NCBI RefSeq assembly: GCF_013085255.1
Contig: NZ_JABFCX010000002.1
Coordinates: forward strand, 1,478,501-1,542,500
Origin: Parvularcula mediterranea
GTDB taxonomy: Bacteria > Pseudomonadota > Alphaproteobacteria > Caulobacterales > Parvularculaceae
Length of the DNA stretch: 64,000 nucleotides
Reading direction: 5' to 3'
Below the pieces are notes generated by a model that saw only the letters and a program-made list of their open reading frames with translations, made no database searches and was not told where the DNA came from. Below, piece after piece: positions 32,494 to 42,260 of this stretch (positions are counted from its first letter, which is position 1; every line of letters begins with the position of its first letter). Made by a program: the position numbers and the translations under genes.

Positions 32494-33881
32494 CGGTGAG
32501 CAGCGCAGCCGCGCAGAAGAGCAGGGGGTGGGCAGAGCGTTTCTCCCGCCTTGCTGCTTATGGCGTGGGCGATTTCGGGCTCAACATCTACTGGAACACG
32601 CTCTCGCTGTTCCTCGTCTTCTTCTACACGGTGGTCGTGGGCATCCCTCCAGGGGTCGCCGGTATCATCTACTCAATAGGCATGGCGTGGGATGCGCTCA
32701 GTGATCCTGTCATCGCGAGTTTCGCAGAGCGGGCGCGGACGCGGCACGGGACGTACAGGCCCTTCCTCCTCTTCGGCGCGCCGATCGTGGCGGCAGCCTT
32801 CGTGCTTCTCTTCTGGGTCCCGCCATTCGATGGCGCGGTGCTTCTCGCTGTCCTGCTGGTCGTCGGGATCATCTTCAGGACAAGCTATACGCTTGTGGCT
32901 ATTCCGTATGCAGCGCTTTCGGCGAGGCTGACCTTCAACAGCCAGGAGCGCGTAGAGCTGACGGGCGTCAGGATGTTTTTCGCGTTCGGCGGGCTGCTTC
33001 TGGTCTCGGGAGGGTTTCCGTTTCTCCTCAAGGCCTTCTCAGGCGGCGACGACTATCAGGCCCCGGCCTTCCTGCTGACCGCGCTCCTCGGCGGCATCGC
33101 AGCCACGGCAGCGCTCCTTCTCTGCTTCGCGAGGACGGAGGAGCAACCCCTCATCCGAGGAACCAAGGTGGCGGAGCTGAGCCCCCGAGCCTTTGCCAAG
33201 GCTTTCACGAGCAACTCCGCACTCCTCATTCTTCTGGGCACGGTGTTTCTCCAGTCGCTGGGGAGCGCCAGCCTCATGGTCTCGCTGCTCTTCTTCCTCG
33301 AGACGCAGGAGGGCCTTGCTAGCGAGGGGACCGTCCTTACCGCCTTCGCCGTGGCGACCATGCTCGGCGTGCCGCTCTGGACCCTCGTCATCCGCGCGAT
33401 CGGCAAGAAACGCTGCTGGGTCCTCGCGGCAATCATCATGTCCCTCGCAGGGCTGTCGATGCTGGTCTTCGGCACGCTGCCGGTCATGGGGCTACCGGTG
33501 CCGATCATCGTCTACGGCTTCGCCATGGGCAGCTTCGGCGTGATGCTCTGGTCCTTCGTTCCGGATACGGTGGAGTTTGGCCAGCTCAAGACAGGCGAGC
33601 GGGCCGAGGCCGTGAGCTTCGGCGCGGTGCTGATCTCGCAAAAGATGGCAGGCGCTGCGATGGGGTTCCTCGTCGGGCAGGTCCTGGGCCTTGTCGGCTT
33701 TGACGCACGGCTGGGAGAGCAAGGGGCGGGCACGAGCGAGGGGATCCTGATCTTCCTCGCGGTCGTCCCGGGTGCTGCCTATCTCATCAGCGCGATCCCA
33801 GTGGCGTTTTTACCTCTCAACAGGCAGAGCCATGCTGATATGGTCTCGGAACTTGAAAGGAGCGGCCGGGAAGGCGCGTAA
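32490..33881 (+). CDS. GPH-family sugar:cation symporter
   Basis: A 463-residue MFS protein with 12 membrane helices. It resembles the glycoside-pentoside-hexuronide symporters: YGVGDFGLNIYWNTLSLFLV in helix 1 and AWDALSDPVIASFAERARTR with the family's Asp-x-x-Asp-Pro pattern in loop 2/3. Substrates of the family include melibiose, xylosides and glucuronides; the one here is unknown. Its position after the lactonase and GntP genes points to a sugar or sugar-acid conjugate. Confidence 0.87.
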   Translation: MTVSSAAAQKSRGWAERFSRLAAYGVGDFGLNIYWNTLSLFLVFFYTVVVGIPPGVAGIIYSIGMAWDALSDPVIASFAERARTRHGTYRPFLLFGAPIVAAAFVLLFWVPPFDGAVLLAVLLVVGIIFRTSYTLVAIPYAALSARLTFNSQERVELTGVRMFFAFGGLLLVSGGFPFLLKAFSGGDDYQAPAFLLTALLGGIAATAALLLCFARTEEQPLIRGTKVAELSPRAFAKAFTSNSALLILLGTVFLQSLGSASLMVSLLFFLETQEGLASEGTVLTAFAVATMLGVPLWTLVIRAIGKKRCWVLAAIIMSLAGLSMLVFGTLPVMGLPVPIIVYGFAMGSFGVMLWSFVPDTVEFGQLKTGERAEAVSFGAVLISQKMAGAAMGFLVGQVLGLVGFDARLGEQGAGTSEGILIFLAVVPGAAYLISAIPVAFLPLNRQSHADMVSELERSGREGA

Positions 33882-33890
33882 GGTTGGTCT

Positions 33891-34916
33891 ATGGTCCGGA
33901 TGGTGGATGTTGCGAAGGAGGCTGGCGTCTCGATCAAGACGGTGAGCCGTGTTCTCAACAACGAGCCCCACGTGCAGGACGCCATGCGCCAGAAGGTGCG
34001 CAGCGCGGTTGAGCGGCTCGGTTACATCCCGTCAGCTTCCGCAAGGAGCCTCAGGAGCAATCGCAGCTACTCGATCATGCTGCTGATCCACGACGTCCGA
34101 TCGATGTTCGTCAGCACGGTGCAGTTCGGGGCTCTGCAAAAGTGCCAAAAGCTCGGCTACCACCTCCAGCTCTCGATGATCGGTTCGGACCAGCTGAAGG
34201 ATGAGGAGACGCTCAAGGCCTGGTTCGCGGAGAACCTGCGCGGCGGGCACCCCGATGGCCTTGTCCTGGTTCCTCCGATGGCGAACAATCCGGTGATGGA
34301 GAGGGTGGTGAAGTCCCTTGGCCTCAACACCATCCGCGTGGGACCAAACGAAATTCCGCACACGGCCCGTACCGCGAGCGTGATGATCGACGACCGTCAG
34401 GCAGCCCACGACATGACGGCGCACCTGATCGGCCTCGGCCACCGCAGGATCGGCTTCATCCGGGGCAAGGAAGATCAGGACGCGACCCACCGGCGGTTCG
34501 ACGGCTACGCCTCGGCGCTGGCTGGGGCCGGGATCGCGATGGACGAGAGCATCGTTCTTCCCGGTTCGTTCGATTTCAACTCAGGCCTGGAGCAGGGCGA
34601 TGTACTCCTCGCCATGAAGGACCGCCCGACCGCTGTCTTCGCCTCGAACGACGACATGGCCGCGGGGGTCATCATGGCGGCGCATCAGGCCGGGGTTTCG
34701 GTCCCCGGTGAGCTCTCCGTCGCAGGCTTTGACGACAACGAAATCGCTGAGCGGACCCTGCCGACCATCACGACGATCAGGCAGCCGCTCGAAGAGATCG
34801 GCATGGTGGCGATCGAAGCGCTGGTGACGGCGGCAGGCGCTTCGCTGGAGGAGCTGACGTCCCACGTCCTGCCCTATGAGCTGGTTGAGCGACGCTCCAC
34901 CGCAGCACCAGCATAG
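33891..34916 (+). CDS. LacI-family transcriptional regulator
   Basis: 341 residues with the classic N-terminal HTH (MVDVAKEAGVSIKTVSRVLN) and hinge helix (GYIPSASARSLRSNRSYSIM), then a sugar-sensing domain. It follows the GPH symporter by 9 bp and is followed by a carboxylesterase gene after 80 bp, all on the same strand. It probably represses this catabolic cluster. No clear palindromic operator was picked out by eye upstream of 30182. Confidence 0.9.
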   Translation: MVRMVDVAKEAGVSIKTVSRVLNNEPHVQDAMRQKVRSAVERLGYIPSASARSLRSNRSYSIMLLIHDVRSMFVSTVQFGALQKCQKLGYHLQLSMIGSDQLKDEETLKAWFAENLRGGHPDGLVLVPPMANNPVMERVVKSLGLNTIRVGPNEIPHTARTASVMIDDRQAAHDMTAHLIGLGHRRIGFIRGKEDQDATHRRFDGYASALAGAGIAMDESIVLPGSFDFNSGLEQGDVLLAMKDRPTAVFASNDDMAAGVIMAAHQAGVSVPGELSVAGFDDNEIAERTLPTITTIRQPLEEIGMVAIEALVTAAGASLEELTSHVLPYELVERRSTAAPA

Positions 34917-34996
34917 GGGCTCGCCAAGCGGGCCGCTCTCTGCCTAAGGTTCCCGCAAAATCGTCCGGCCCCGATGCGCCGGAGCGGGGAGGCATC

Positions 34997-36718
34997 ATGT
35001 CGATCATCAGAACCCTGGCCCTGACGGGGCTGTCCGCCGCAACGCTTGCTGCCTGCGAACAGCAGGCCGAGCCTGAAGCAACGCCCGAGGCCAACGCAGC
35101 CACGGCGCGCACCCTCGATACAGGCGAGGTCGTCGGCTTTATCGAAGAGAACGGCGCGCATGTCTGGCGCGGGCTTCCCTACGCCGCCGACACCTCGGGC
35201 GAGAACCGCTGGCGTGCGCCTCAGCCGGTCGGGGCGTGGGAAGGCACCCGCGAGGCGCTCACCTTCTCCGAGCCATGCCCGCAGATCGCGACGCCCTTCA
35301 CCCAGCTTCCGGGCTTCGTGAACGGAGAGCTTGAGGGCAGCGAGGACTGCCTCGCCCTCGACGTTTACACGCCCGGCGATGTGGGCGAGGGCGACTTGCC
35401 GGTCATGGTCTGGATCCACGGCGGCTCAAACGTTTCGGGCGCATCGCAGCTCTATCGCGGCCACAATCTCGCGGTGAATGAGAACGTCATCGTTATCTCC
35501 GTTCAGTACCGCCTCGGCCCACTCGGTTTCTTCAGTCATCCGGGCCTCGATGACGATGCGCAGGAGCTGAAAGGCGCGGCAAACTTCGCGATCCTCGACC
35601 TCATCGCCGCTCTCGAATGGGTCCAGCGGAACGCTGAAGCCTTCGGTGGCGACCCCGACAATGTCACGATCTTTGGCGAGAGCGCGGGCGCACACAACGT
35701 CAATGCGCTGCTCGTCAGCCCACTGAGCGATGACCTCTTCCACGGCGCTATCATCCAGTCGGGTCTCGTCAGCAGCACCACGATCCCTGAGGCTCGCGGT
35801 CAGACGGGCGAAGAGCCCAATCCATCCGATATCGTCGTCGATGCGCTCGGTGGTGCCGACAAGCTCCGTACCGTGACGGTCGATGATGTCTTCGCGGCCT
35901 ATGAGAAGGAAGACGGCCAGTGGATGAACCTGCCGCGAATGATCGAAGATGGCGTCACGATCCCGGCCGAGCCTATGGCTGGTCTCGTCAAGGATCCGTC
36001 GGCGATCAAGGACGTGCCGATCATCACCGGCACCAACCGCGATGAGATGAAGCTCTTCTTCGCCTTCGACGAGCGCCTGACCAAGTCAGTGCTCGGCGTC
36101 TTCCGTGTGCCCCGTGACAAGGACCTCTATAACGCGGCGTCAGAATACTCCTCCCGCGTCTGGCGAACCCTTGCGGTGCATCAGGTCGCCGGCGCGCTGG
36201 TCGATCAAGGCAAGTACGACGTCTACACCTACCGCTTCGATTGGGACGAGGGCGGCAAGTTCCTGATCATGGACCTTGGCGAGCTTCTGGGAGCAGGCCA
36301 CGCGATCGAGATCCCCTTCGTGTTCAACCGCTTTGACCTCCTTGGCGATGCCGACGGCATCATGTTCAACGACAAGAACAAGGAAGGCCGCGAGGGCCTC
36401 AGCCGTGCGATGGGCAGCTACTGGGCCAACTTCGCCCGTGGCGGCATCCCCCGGTCCCGTGCAGGCAGTTGGCGCCCCTATGGCGCGGTGGGCGGCTCGA
36501 TCGTCCTCGACAGCGAGAATGATGGCGGCATCTCGATGCAGCTCGACGGCGAGACCCTTGAGGACATCAAGGCAGACCTGCTGGTCGACCAGCGCATCAC
36601 CGATGAGGAACGCTGCGAGATCGCAGGTTCTCTCCTCGGCTGGAGCGACGACAGTGCTGAGGTCTTCGCGCTAGAGAGCTGTCAGTCAGCGGACGATACC
36701 CCGATGGCGGCTCGCTAG
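34997..36718 (+). CDS. Type-B carboxylesterase lipoprotein
   Basis: A 573-residue alpha/beta hydrolase of the carboxylesterase/cholinesterase family. The lipobox TLAAC gives lipid-anchored Cys20. The oxyanion motif is VWIHGGSN, the nucleophile is Ser229 in FGESAGAHNV, and GTNRDEMKLFF contains the Glu/Asp region. The His of the triad is probably in LGAGHAIEIPFVF. It hydrolyses carboxylic esters, perhaps acylated sugars or phenolic esters of plant or algal material, given the surrounding sugar genes. GGGGAGG lies before the start. Confidence 0.88.
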   Translation: MSIIRTLALTGLSAATLAACEQQAEPEATPEANAATARTLDTGEVVGFIEENGAHVWRGLPYAADTSGENRWRAPQPVGAWEGTREALTFSEPCPQIATPFTQLPGFVNGELEGSEDCLALDVYTPGDVGEGDLPVMVWIHGGSNVSGASQLYRGHNLAVNENVIVISVQYRLGPLGFFSHPGLDDDAQELKGAANFAILDLIAALEWVQRNAEAFGGDPDNVTIFGESAGAHNVNALLVSPLSDDLFHGAIIQSGLVSSTTIPEARGQTGEEPNPSDIVVDALGGADKLRTVTVDDVFAAYEKEDGQWMNLPRMIEDGVTIPAEPMAGLVKDPSAIKDVPIITGTNRDEMKLFFAFDERLTKSVLGVFRVPRDKDLYNAASEYSSRVWRTLAVHQVAGALVDQGKYDVYTYRFDWDEGGKFLIMDLGELLGAGHAIEIPFVFNRFDLLGDADGIMFNDKNKEGREGLSRAMGSYWANFARGGIPRSRAGSWRPYGAVGGSIVLDSENDGGISMQLDGETLEDIKADLLVDQRITDEERCEIAGSLLGWSDDSAEVFALESCQSADDTPMAAR

Positions 36719-36766
36719 ACGGAACGAGCGCTCCGGGCTATCTGGCGATCAAGCAAGGAGCGCAGC

Positions 36767-37990
36767 ATGGCAGACGCAGGCATCGTCATTGTCGGGGCAG
36801 GGCAGGCAGGGGCCGCCGCCGCGACCAAGCTTCGCCAGATGAAGGTGGACGCACCGATCACTGTGATCGGTGCGGAGCCGGACCCGCCTTACGAGCGGCC
36901 TCCGCTGTCCAAGGATTATCTCTCCGGCGAGAGGAGCTTTGACAGGCTGCTCATCCGTCCTGAGACGTTCTGGGCGAATCAGGACGTGGCATTCAAGCTG
37001 GGCGCGCCGGTTACGGCTGTCGATGCCGAGGCCAAGACGGTGACGCTCGAGGGTGGCGAGACTGTCCCCTACGACACGCTGATCTGGGCCACCGGCGGCT
37101 CGCCGCGCAAGCTGGCCTGCCAGGGCGGTGACCTGCCAGGCGTTCATACCGTCCGTTCCCGGATAGATGCCGACCGGATGAAGACCGAGCTTCCGACCGT
37201 GAAGCGCGCCATCGTCATCGGCGGCGGCTACATCGGCCTCGAAGCCGCAGCGGTCTTGAGAAAGCATGGCCGGGAGGTGGTCCTCCTTGAAGCCGCGCCG
37301 CGTCTTCTCTCTCGGGTGGCAGGCGAAGCGCTTTCTTCCTTCTTTGCAGAAGAGCACGCGCGGCAGGGCGTCGATCTCAGGATCGAGACAACGGCTGACT
37401 GCATCGTTGGTGATGCCAAAGCTGAGGGCGTCCACCTTGCTGACGGCTCCGGGATCGAAGGCCAGATGGTGGTCGTCGGCATAGGGATCATTCCCGACGT
37501 TGCGCCTTTGGCCGACGCGGGCGCAGAGGTCTCGAATGGCGTCCATGTCGATGCTGAGTGCCGGACCAACCTGCCTGACGTCTTCGCCATCGGCGACTGT
37601 GCGCTGCATCCGAACGGCTTTGCTGGCGGAGAGATGATCCGCCTCGAGAGCGTCCAGAACGCCAACGACCAGGCAGCGACCGTCGCCAAGATCCTCGCAG
37701 GCAGAGGCGGGGCTTACGAAGCTTTCCCCTGGTTCTGGTCGGACCAGTACGACCTCAAGCTCCAGACCGCTGGACTGAACTTAGGCTATGACGAGGAAGT
37801 CCTGCGCGGCGATCCCGACAGCCGCCAGTTCTCCGTGGGCTACTTCCGCGAGGGTCGCATCCTCGCCGTCGATTGCGTCAATGACCCCCAGACCTATGTG
37901 GCGGGACGGAAGCTCATTACGGACAGGGTTTCGCCGGATCTCGAAAAGTTCGCCGACCCCAACGTTCCGCTCAAGGAGCTTCTTGGCTGA
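36767..37990 (+). CDS. FAD-dependent ferredoxin/rubredoxin-type reductase
   Basis: 407 residues with two dinucleotide-binding motifs, GAGQAGAAAATKL for FAD near the N terminus and GGGYIGLEAAAVL for NAD(P)H near the middle, plus PYERPPLSKDYL and DVFAIGDCALHPN. This is the pattern of reductases that feed electrons to ferredoxins in dioxygenase or cytochrome P450 systems. No partner ferredoxin or P450 is in the window. The 3' end overlaps the convergent trehalase gene by 20 bp. Confidence 0.88.
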   Translation: MADAGIVIVGAGQAGAAAATKLRQMKVDAPITVIGAEPDPPYERPPLSKDYLSGERSFDRLLIRPETFWANQDVAFKLGAPVTAVDAEAKTVTLEGGETVPYDTLIWATGGSPRKLACQGGDLPGVHTVRSRIDADRMKTELPTVKRAIVIGGGYIGLEAAAVLRKHGREVVLLEAAPRLLSRVAGEALSSFFAEEHARQGVDLRIETTADCIVGDAKAEGVHLADGSGIEGQMVVVGIGIIPDVAPLADAGAEVSNGVHVDAECRTNLPDVFAIGDCALHPNGFAGGEMIRLESVQNANDQAATVAKILAGRGGAYEAFPWFWSDQYDLKLQTAGLNLGYDEEVLRGDPDSRQFSVGYFREGRILAVDCVNDPQTYVAGRKLITDRVSPDLEKFADPNVPLKELLG

Positions 37991-39602
37991 TCAGATCCGC
38001 GCACTGATCTGAGCCAAGAGCGAGTTCGCCATAGGCTGCCAGCGCTTCGTCCTGCGCCATCAGGGCCTTCGTCACGCCGTTGGTCCAGCCAAAGCCGTCC
38101 TGATTCGGATATTCCCCGCCGCCAGCAGGTTTCCGCTCGGTCACGTCATACTTCTCGACCAGCTTGCCGTCTGTGCAGAAAGTCAGCGCCACGGTCCTTA
38201 CCCAACGCTCCGCAATCTGATCGCTTAGCTCCGGTGCCACATCCTCGAGCCCCTGCGTCGCCAGCCAGTGAAGCGGTGCCCAGCCATTGGGCGCATCCCA
38301 CTGCTGGCCACTGCGATAGGGCGTCGTAAGAAGGCCGTAGGGCGCCAGAAGGTGCGCTCGAACGGCCTCGGCTACCTGCTGCGCACGCCCTGAAGCATCG
38401 GCTGCGAAGAAGAGCGGATAGACCATCGCAGCCGTGATCCGAGAAGACTGCTGCCCACGGACGAAGTCGTAATCCGTATAGGTCCCAAGCTCTTCATTCC
38501 AGAAAGTCTCGTCCATCGCTGCCGCCCGGTCGCGCGCACGGCCTGCGAAAGCCCTTGCACAGCCTGCGTCACGGACCCGCGCACACCCTTGCGCAATCGC
38601 ATTCTCCAGCCCGTAAAGAAGGCTGTTGAGATCGACGGGCAGCATGTCTGCCGTCTTGGTCGCCGACAGGTCTTGGCCCTCATCGTACCAGCGTGAGGAA
38701 AAGTCCCAACCGCTCTCTGCCCCTGCACGCAGGTTGCGATAAACGATGGGAAGCGCACGATCTGTATGCTGAGCGGTCTCGACATCGGCAAGGTAGCTCT
38801 CGTCCCTCGGAACCTCGCGGTCGTCGAAGTATCGGTTGAGGATGGAGCCGCCTTCAAGCCGAACCACCCGTGCGCTCGGTGCACCGGGACGGGCGTCTTC
38901 CTCGCCGGCCATCCAGAACGCATGCTCGGTCATGAGCGCGTCCAAAAACTCCGCATACGCTGCTGCCGGATCCTCTGGGTCAAGCAGGCTGACCATCATG
39001 AAGAAGAAAGGCGGCTGGGAGCGGCTGAGATAGTAGCTCCTGTTGCCGTTCGGGATGAGCCCATAGGCTTCAAGCTCCGCCGCGAAGTTCTCCACCATGG
39101 AGCGCCGCAGGGGTGCCTCGTCGCCATCGAGACCAAGCATCGTGAAATAGCTGTCCCAGTAGTAGATCTCCCGGAACCTGCCGCCCGGGACGACATAGGG
39201 CTCAGGCAGGGGCAGGAGCGATGCGTAAGGTCCCGCAGCTTCATCGGACTGCCGCGTCAGGACCTCCCACAGCATTCCAATATGCTCCGTAGGCGTACGG
39301 CCCTCTGGAAGCGTCAGTTCAGAAGCCCCGACCTCTGCAGGCAGAACAAACCATCCGTCTACGAAGCTCAACAGCTCCGCATCGCTCGACGGAGAGGTCC
39401 TGGCATAGTCAGCGAGGATCGCCGACGGCTCCGCGCGCGGCACGGCATCGACCCAGTCCTTGGCGGGAATGATGTCCGCGAGCGCCACCGCTTCGAAGAG
39501 CCCCGGGTAGAGTTCCGAAGGCGGCGTCTTCGCCTCCTGCGCGAAGGCGGGGATGCCGGCCAATGCAAAGACCATGGCGATGATGGCAGTCATCTGGCGC
39601 AT
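37971..39602 (-). CDS. treA: Periplasmic alpha,alpha-trehalase (GH37)
   Basis: A 543-residue enzyme that hydrolyses trehalose to two glucose molecules. Both GH37 signatures are present: PGGRFREIYYWDSYF and QWDAPNGWAPLHWL. The signal peptide starts at MRQMTAIIAMVFALAGIPAF with cleavage after AFAQ, so it acts in the periplasm. ATG 39602 is chosen since GGGAG precedes it; the frame is open to 39704. It is convergent with the reductase gene and not part of an evident operon. Confidence 0.92.
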   Translation of the reverse strand: MRQMTAIIAMVFALAGIPAFAQEAKTPPSELYPGLFEAVALADIIPAKDWVDAVPRAEPSAILADYARTSPSSDAELLSFVDGWFVLPAEVGASELTLPEGRTPTEHIGMLWEVLTRQSDEAAGPYASLLPLPEPYVVPGGRFREIYYWDSYFTMLGLDGDEAPLRRSMVENFAAELEAYGLIPNGNRSYYLSRSQPPFFFMMVSLLDPEDPAAAYAEFLDALMTEHAFWMAGEEDARPGAPSARVVRLEGGSILNRYFDDREVPRDESYLADVETAQHTDRALPIVYRNLRAGAESGWDFSSRWYDEGQDLSATKTADMLPVDLNSLLYGLENAIAQGCARVRDAGCARAFAGRARDRAAAMDETFWNEELGTYTDYDFVRGQQSSRITAAMVYPLFFAADASGRAQQVAEAVRAHLLAPYGLLTTPYRSGQQWDAPNGWAPLHWLATQGLEDVAPELSDQIAERWVRTVALTFCTDGKLVEKYDVTERKPAGGGEYPNQDGFGWTNGVTKALMAQDEALAAYGELALGSDQCADLISQEAP

Positions 39603-39687
39603 CGCTAACTCCCGGAATTCGTCTCTTTGACGTTCGACCCTTCCAGAGAAGATAGTGCCAACGCAACGCCTTTCGATCATCGCCTCG

Positions 39688-40935
39688 TCAGGCGAGCGCA
39701 GCATGCCTCCGGAAGATCGCGGAACGCTCTTTGTAGTCGGCGTGGGGAGGCTCGCTCGGCGCTGCTGGTGAGAAGAGGATCACACCGTCCTCAGGGCAGG
39801 CTTCCTCAGCCTTGGCGATGGCATCTTCAAGCGAGTTCGCCGTCACGCTGGTGGTCATCCGTTGCGCCGCCTCTCCGTAGCCGATCGCCGTGACCTGCGA
39901 TGCTGCCATGAGGTGCTTGTTGAGCGGCGCATAGTCGATGCCCCGGTCAGCGCCGCCGAGGATCAGGGCGACGGGTTTGCCTGCGAACCGGGCGAGCACC
40001 GCGAGGGTCGCTTCAGGGATCGTGGCGAGGGTGTCGTCGATCCACAGGCGCCCATCCTTTGTCGGCACGATCTCCTGCCGATGCGGCAACCCCGTGAAGG
40101 CGTGCACGGTTTTCTCCACCGCTTCGCGGAGGTGGTCTTCGCTGAGGAATGCCGTTCCTGCTGCGATGGCTGCGACGAGCGCCTGGCGGAGGGGGCCTGA
40201 TTGGAAGCCCAGCGCCGGGTCACCGAGATCCGCCGGCTCACCGCCGAGCATCAGGACGCCCTCCGCCGCAGCGACGCTCTCAAGCGGTTTGACGCTTGAG
40301 GGGAGTTGATAGCGGTCGATGACGTTCTGAGGCGCCCAGCCCGCAGCGGGTCGCTCCCTCAGGAACGGCCTGAGCTTGGCGAGGTGATAGGCCTCGCGGC
40401 TGCCGTGCCATGTGAGGTGGTCTTCGAAGAGACAGGTGATGATGTGCAGATGCTCCGCCTTGGGAAGATCGTGCATCATGTAGGAGGAGAGCTCGAGGAT
40501 CGGATGCTCTTCCTGCGGAAGGTCCCCGGACAGTGGCGGCTCCCCGATATTGCCGTATCCCGCAGCGGAGAGGCCCGCCTCCTTGAACAGAAGAGTGGTG
40601 AGTGCCGTGGTGGTGCTCTTTCCCTTGGTCCCCGTGATGGTCACCGTACCCTTGGGCGCTAGGTCCGCGAGCCACAGCCCAGTCGGGGTCGTGGCTCTCA
40701 GGGCGCTGTCGGTCGCAGCGGCGACGATTTCATTCGTAGGCGGAACGCCGGGAGAGCGGAGATAGGTCGCGCCGGGAAGTATCGCGAGCACTTCATCATG
40801 GCTGACCGATGGCACGCCCTCAATCGAGCCTCCCCGGTCATCGAAGCAGGACACCTCGTCATCGGTATGCCGAGCAAAGTACCGCGCCGCCGCCTGCGCC
40901 TCCGTCCCCGCGCCGTGAAGCAGCACCTTGGTCAT
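39688..40935 (-). CDS. murD2: UDP-N-acetylmuramoyl-L-alanine--L-glutamate ligase (MurD2)
   Basis: A 415-residue Mur ligase. The ATP-binding loop is GTKGKSTTT at 102-110, the middle domain has HLTWHGSREAYHLAKLRPF, and the C-terminal domain has GADRGIDYAPL. General family is MurD. The assignment to MurD2, which adds L-Glu instead of D-Glu, rests on its coupling with a MurL epimerase gene: the start overlaps the MurL stop (ATGA). The start at 40935 is chosen for that reason; the frame is open to 41127. MurD2 proteins are also shorter than ordinary MurD, as here. The product would be UDP-MurNAc-L-Ala-L-Glu. Confidence 0.85.
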   Translation of the reverse strand: MTKVLLHGAGTEAQAAARYFARHTDDEVSCFDDRGGSIEGVPSVSHDEVLAILPGATYLRSPGVPPTNEIVAAATDSALRATTPTGLWLADLAPKGTVTITGTKGKSTTTALTTLLFKEAGLSAAGYGNIGEPPLSGDLPQEEHPILELSSYMMHDLPKAEHLHIITCLFEDHLTWHGSREAYHLAKLRPFLRERPAAGWAPQNVIDRYQLPSSVKPLESVAAAEGVLMLGGEPADLGDPALGFQSGPLRQALVAAIAAGTAFLSEDHLREAVEKTVHAFTGLPHRQEIVPTKDGRLWIDDTLATIPEATLAVLARFAGKPVALILGGADRGIDYAPLNKHLMAASQVTAIGYGEAAQRMTTSVTANSLEDAIAKAEEACPEDGVILFSPAAPSEPPHADYKERSAIFRRHAALA

Positions 40936-42260
40936 GAGAGCTTCAGCGCCGCGTCGTAGAGCTCCTGGGGCAGGGCTCCGCGAGGCATGGGTGCCAGCGC
41001 GTCCTCGGCAAGCTTCGCTAGCTCCGCTTCGCTCACTTCTGAGAGCAGCTTTGGGATGATGGTCCTGACCGCCAGCGTCTCTGCGAAGGCCGGCGTCCGT
41101 GACGCAAGCGCCAGCGCAGCGCGACATTCATTGATCGTGCCCACACAGTCCCAGGGCTTGTGATCTGACAGGCCACACAGCTCTTCATAGACGGGAAGCA
41201 ATCCTTCAACGTTGAGCATGATCCGCCCAAAGATCACCTGAGCTTGTTCAGCGCTGATAAATGGCGCGAGGATCAGGGATGTGAAGGCACACTTGGCACA
41301 GTCACCGCACCAGCGCTTGTCAGCGTCTCCGGCGAGCCGGAAGTTCCGGTTGCAGCTGGTGAAGCGCGGAAAAGCCTCCTCGATGCGGGCAAACGCCCGT
41401 CCGATCCAAAGCTCTGAGAAGGGCCTCAGCACACTGAAGGTCGGTGGTGCGTCGGGCGCTGCCTCCGTGACGGCTGCGCGCACGAGTGCTTCAAACGTGG
41501 AGGACTTCGAAAACTGATGGTTCGCGACAACGCCATCGACGTCGAATGTCGGCTCGTCTGCGGAGCGTTCATTGGCGAAGAGGATAGGCCCTGATCCCGT
41601 CAGGTAGCCTTCGATCGTCAGTGTCAGGATATTGATCGCGGTGATCGGGACGTGCCCGCTGAACGCATCTTCGAGGGAAAGGAGCTTGGGGTCGAGGCTC
41701 CTCCGGACGAGGAGGAGGGGCGAGGGCGCGGTCTTCTGGAGAACCTCCGCTACGGGGTCTGCGAGGTATACGGAGGCGAATTGCGGTGCGCTCCCGGTCG
41801 CCAGTTCAACGATCCGCCCGGCGACATAGCTGTCCTTGCCCCCACCGAACGCCACGATGGGCTGCCCGCTTTCAGACTGCGTGCCGAACACCTGAGCTTC
41901 GGTGACGTGGCCTTCAAAGACCGTCTGGGGCGGGTAGGTGAGGCCGCTCCTGACGAAGAACTCCGCGAGACCGTCGGTGTAAAGTGCCTCGGCCATGGCC
42001 CGGCCGTGTTGTCCGAGAGGCGGGAAAACCACCGTCGTGGCCGCAGCCGCCTTATAGGTACTCACCCCGAGCGCGACCTGTAGGAGGGCGAGGAGCGCCT
42101 CCGAAACAGGCTCTCCCGACGAAAAGACCACGCTTTCCGTGAACTTACCGTGGCGAGAGCACACGAACGTGAACCGCGCTTCGTTGCCCTGCCGCTCTAT
42201 CGGCCCGAAGGAAAAACGGTCGCTTCGCGAGGCTGGGGGGTCTGCAGGACGTGATGCCAT
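40932..42260 (-). CDS. murL: UDP-MurNAc-L-Ala-L-Glu epimerase (MurL)
   Basis: A 442-residue protein that inverts the terminal L-Glu of UDP-MurNAc-L-Ala-L-Glu to D-Glu using ATP, a route first described in Xanthomonas. Recognised features are GVSTYKAAA, a PP-loop-like GGGKDS at about 139-144, GHVPITAIN, ANERSAD, NHQFSKSSTFE, LRPFSELWIG, and a Cys cluster FTSCNRNF and RWCGDCAKCAF. This order of motifs is characteristic of MurL. ATG 42260 is preferred; GTG 42287 is in frame. It is the first gene of a two-gene operon with murD2. Confidence 0.87.
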   Translation of the reverse strand: MASRPADPPASRSDRFSFGPIERQGNEARFTFVCSRHGKFTESVVFSSGEPVSEALLALLQVALGVSTYKAAAATTVVFPPLGQHGRAMAEALYTDGLAEFFVRSGLTYPPQTVFEGHVTEAQVFGTQSESGQPIVAFGGGKDSYVAGRIVELATGSAPQFASVYLADPVAEVLQKTAPSPLLLVRRSLDPKLLSLEDAFSGHVPITAINILTLTIEGYLTGSGPILFANERSADEPTFDVDGVVANHQFSKSSTFEALVRAAVTEAAPDAPPTFSVLRPFSELWIGRAFARIEEAFPRFTSCNRNFRLAGDADKRWCGDCAKCAFTSLILAPFISAEQAQVIFGRIMLNVEGLLPVYEELCGLSDHKPWDCVGTINECRAALALASRTPAFAETLAVRTIIPKLLSEVSEAELAKLAEDALAPMPRGALPQELYDAALKLS

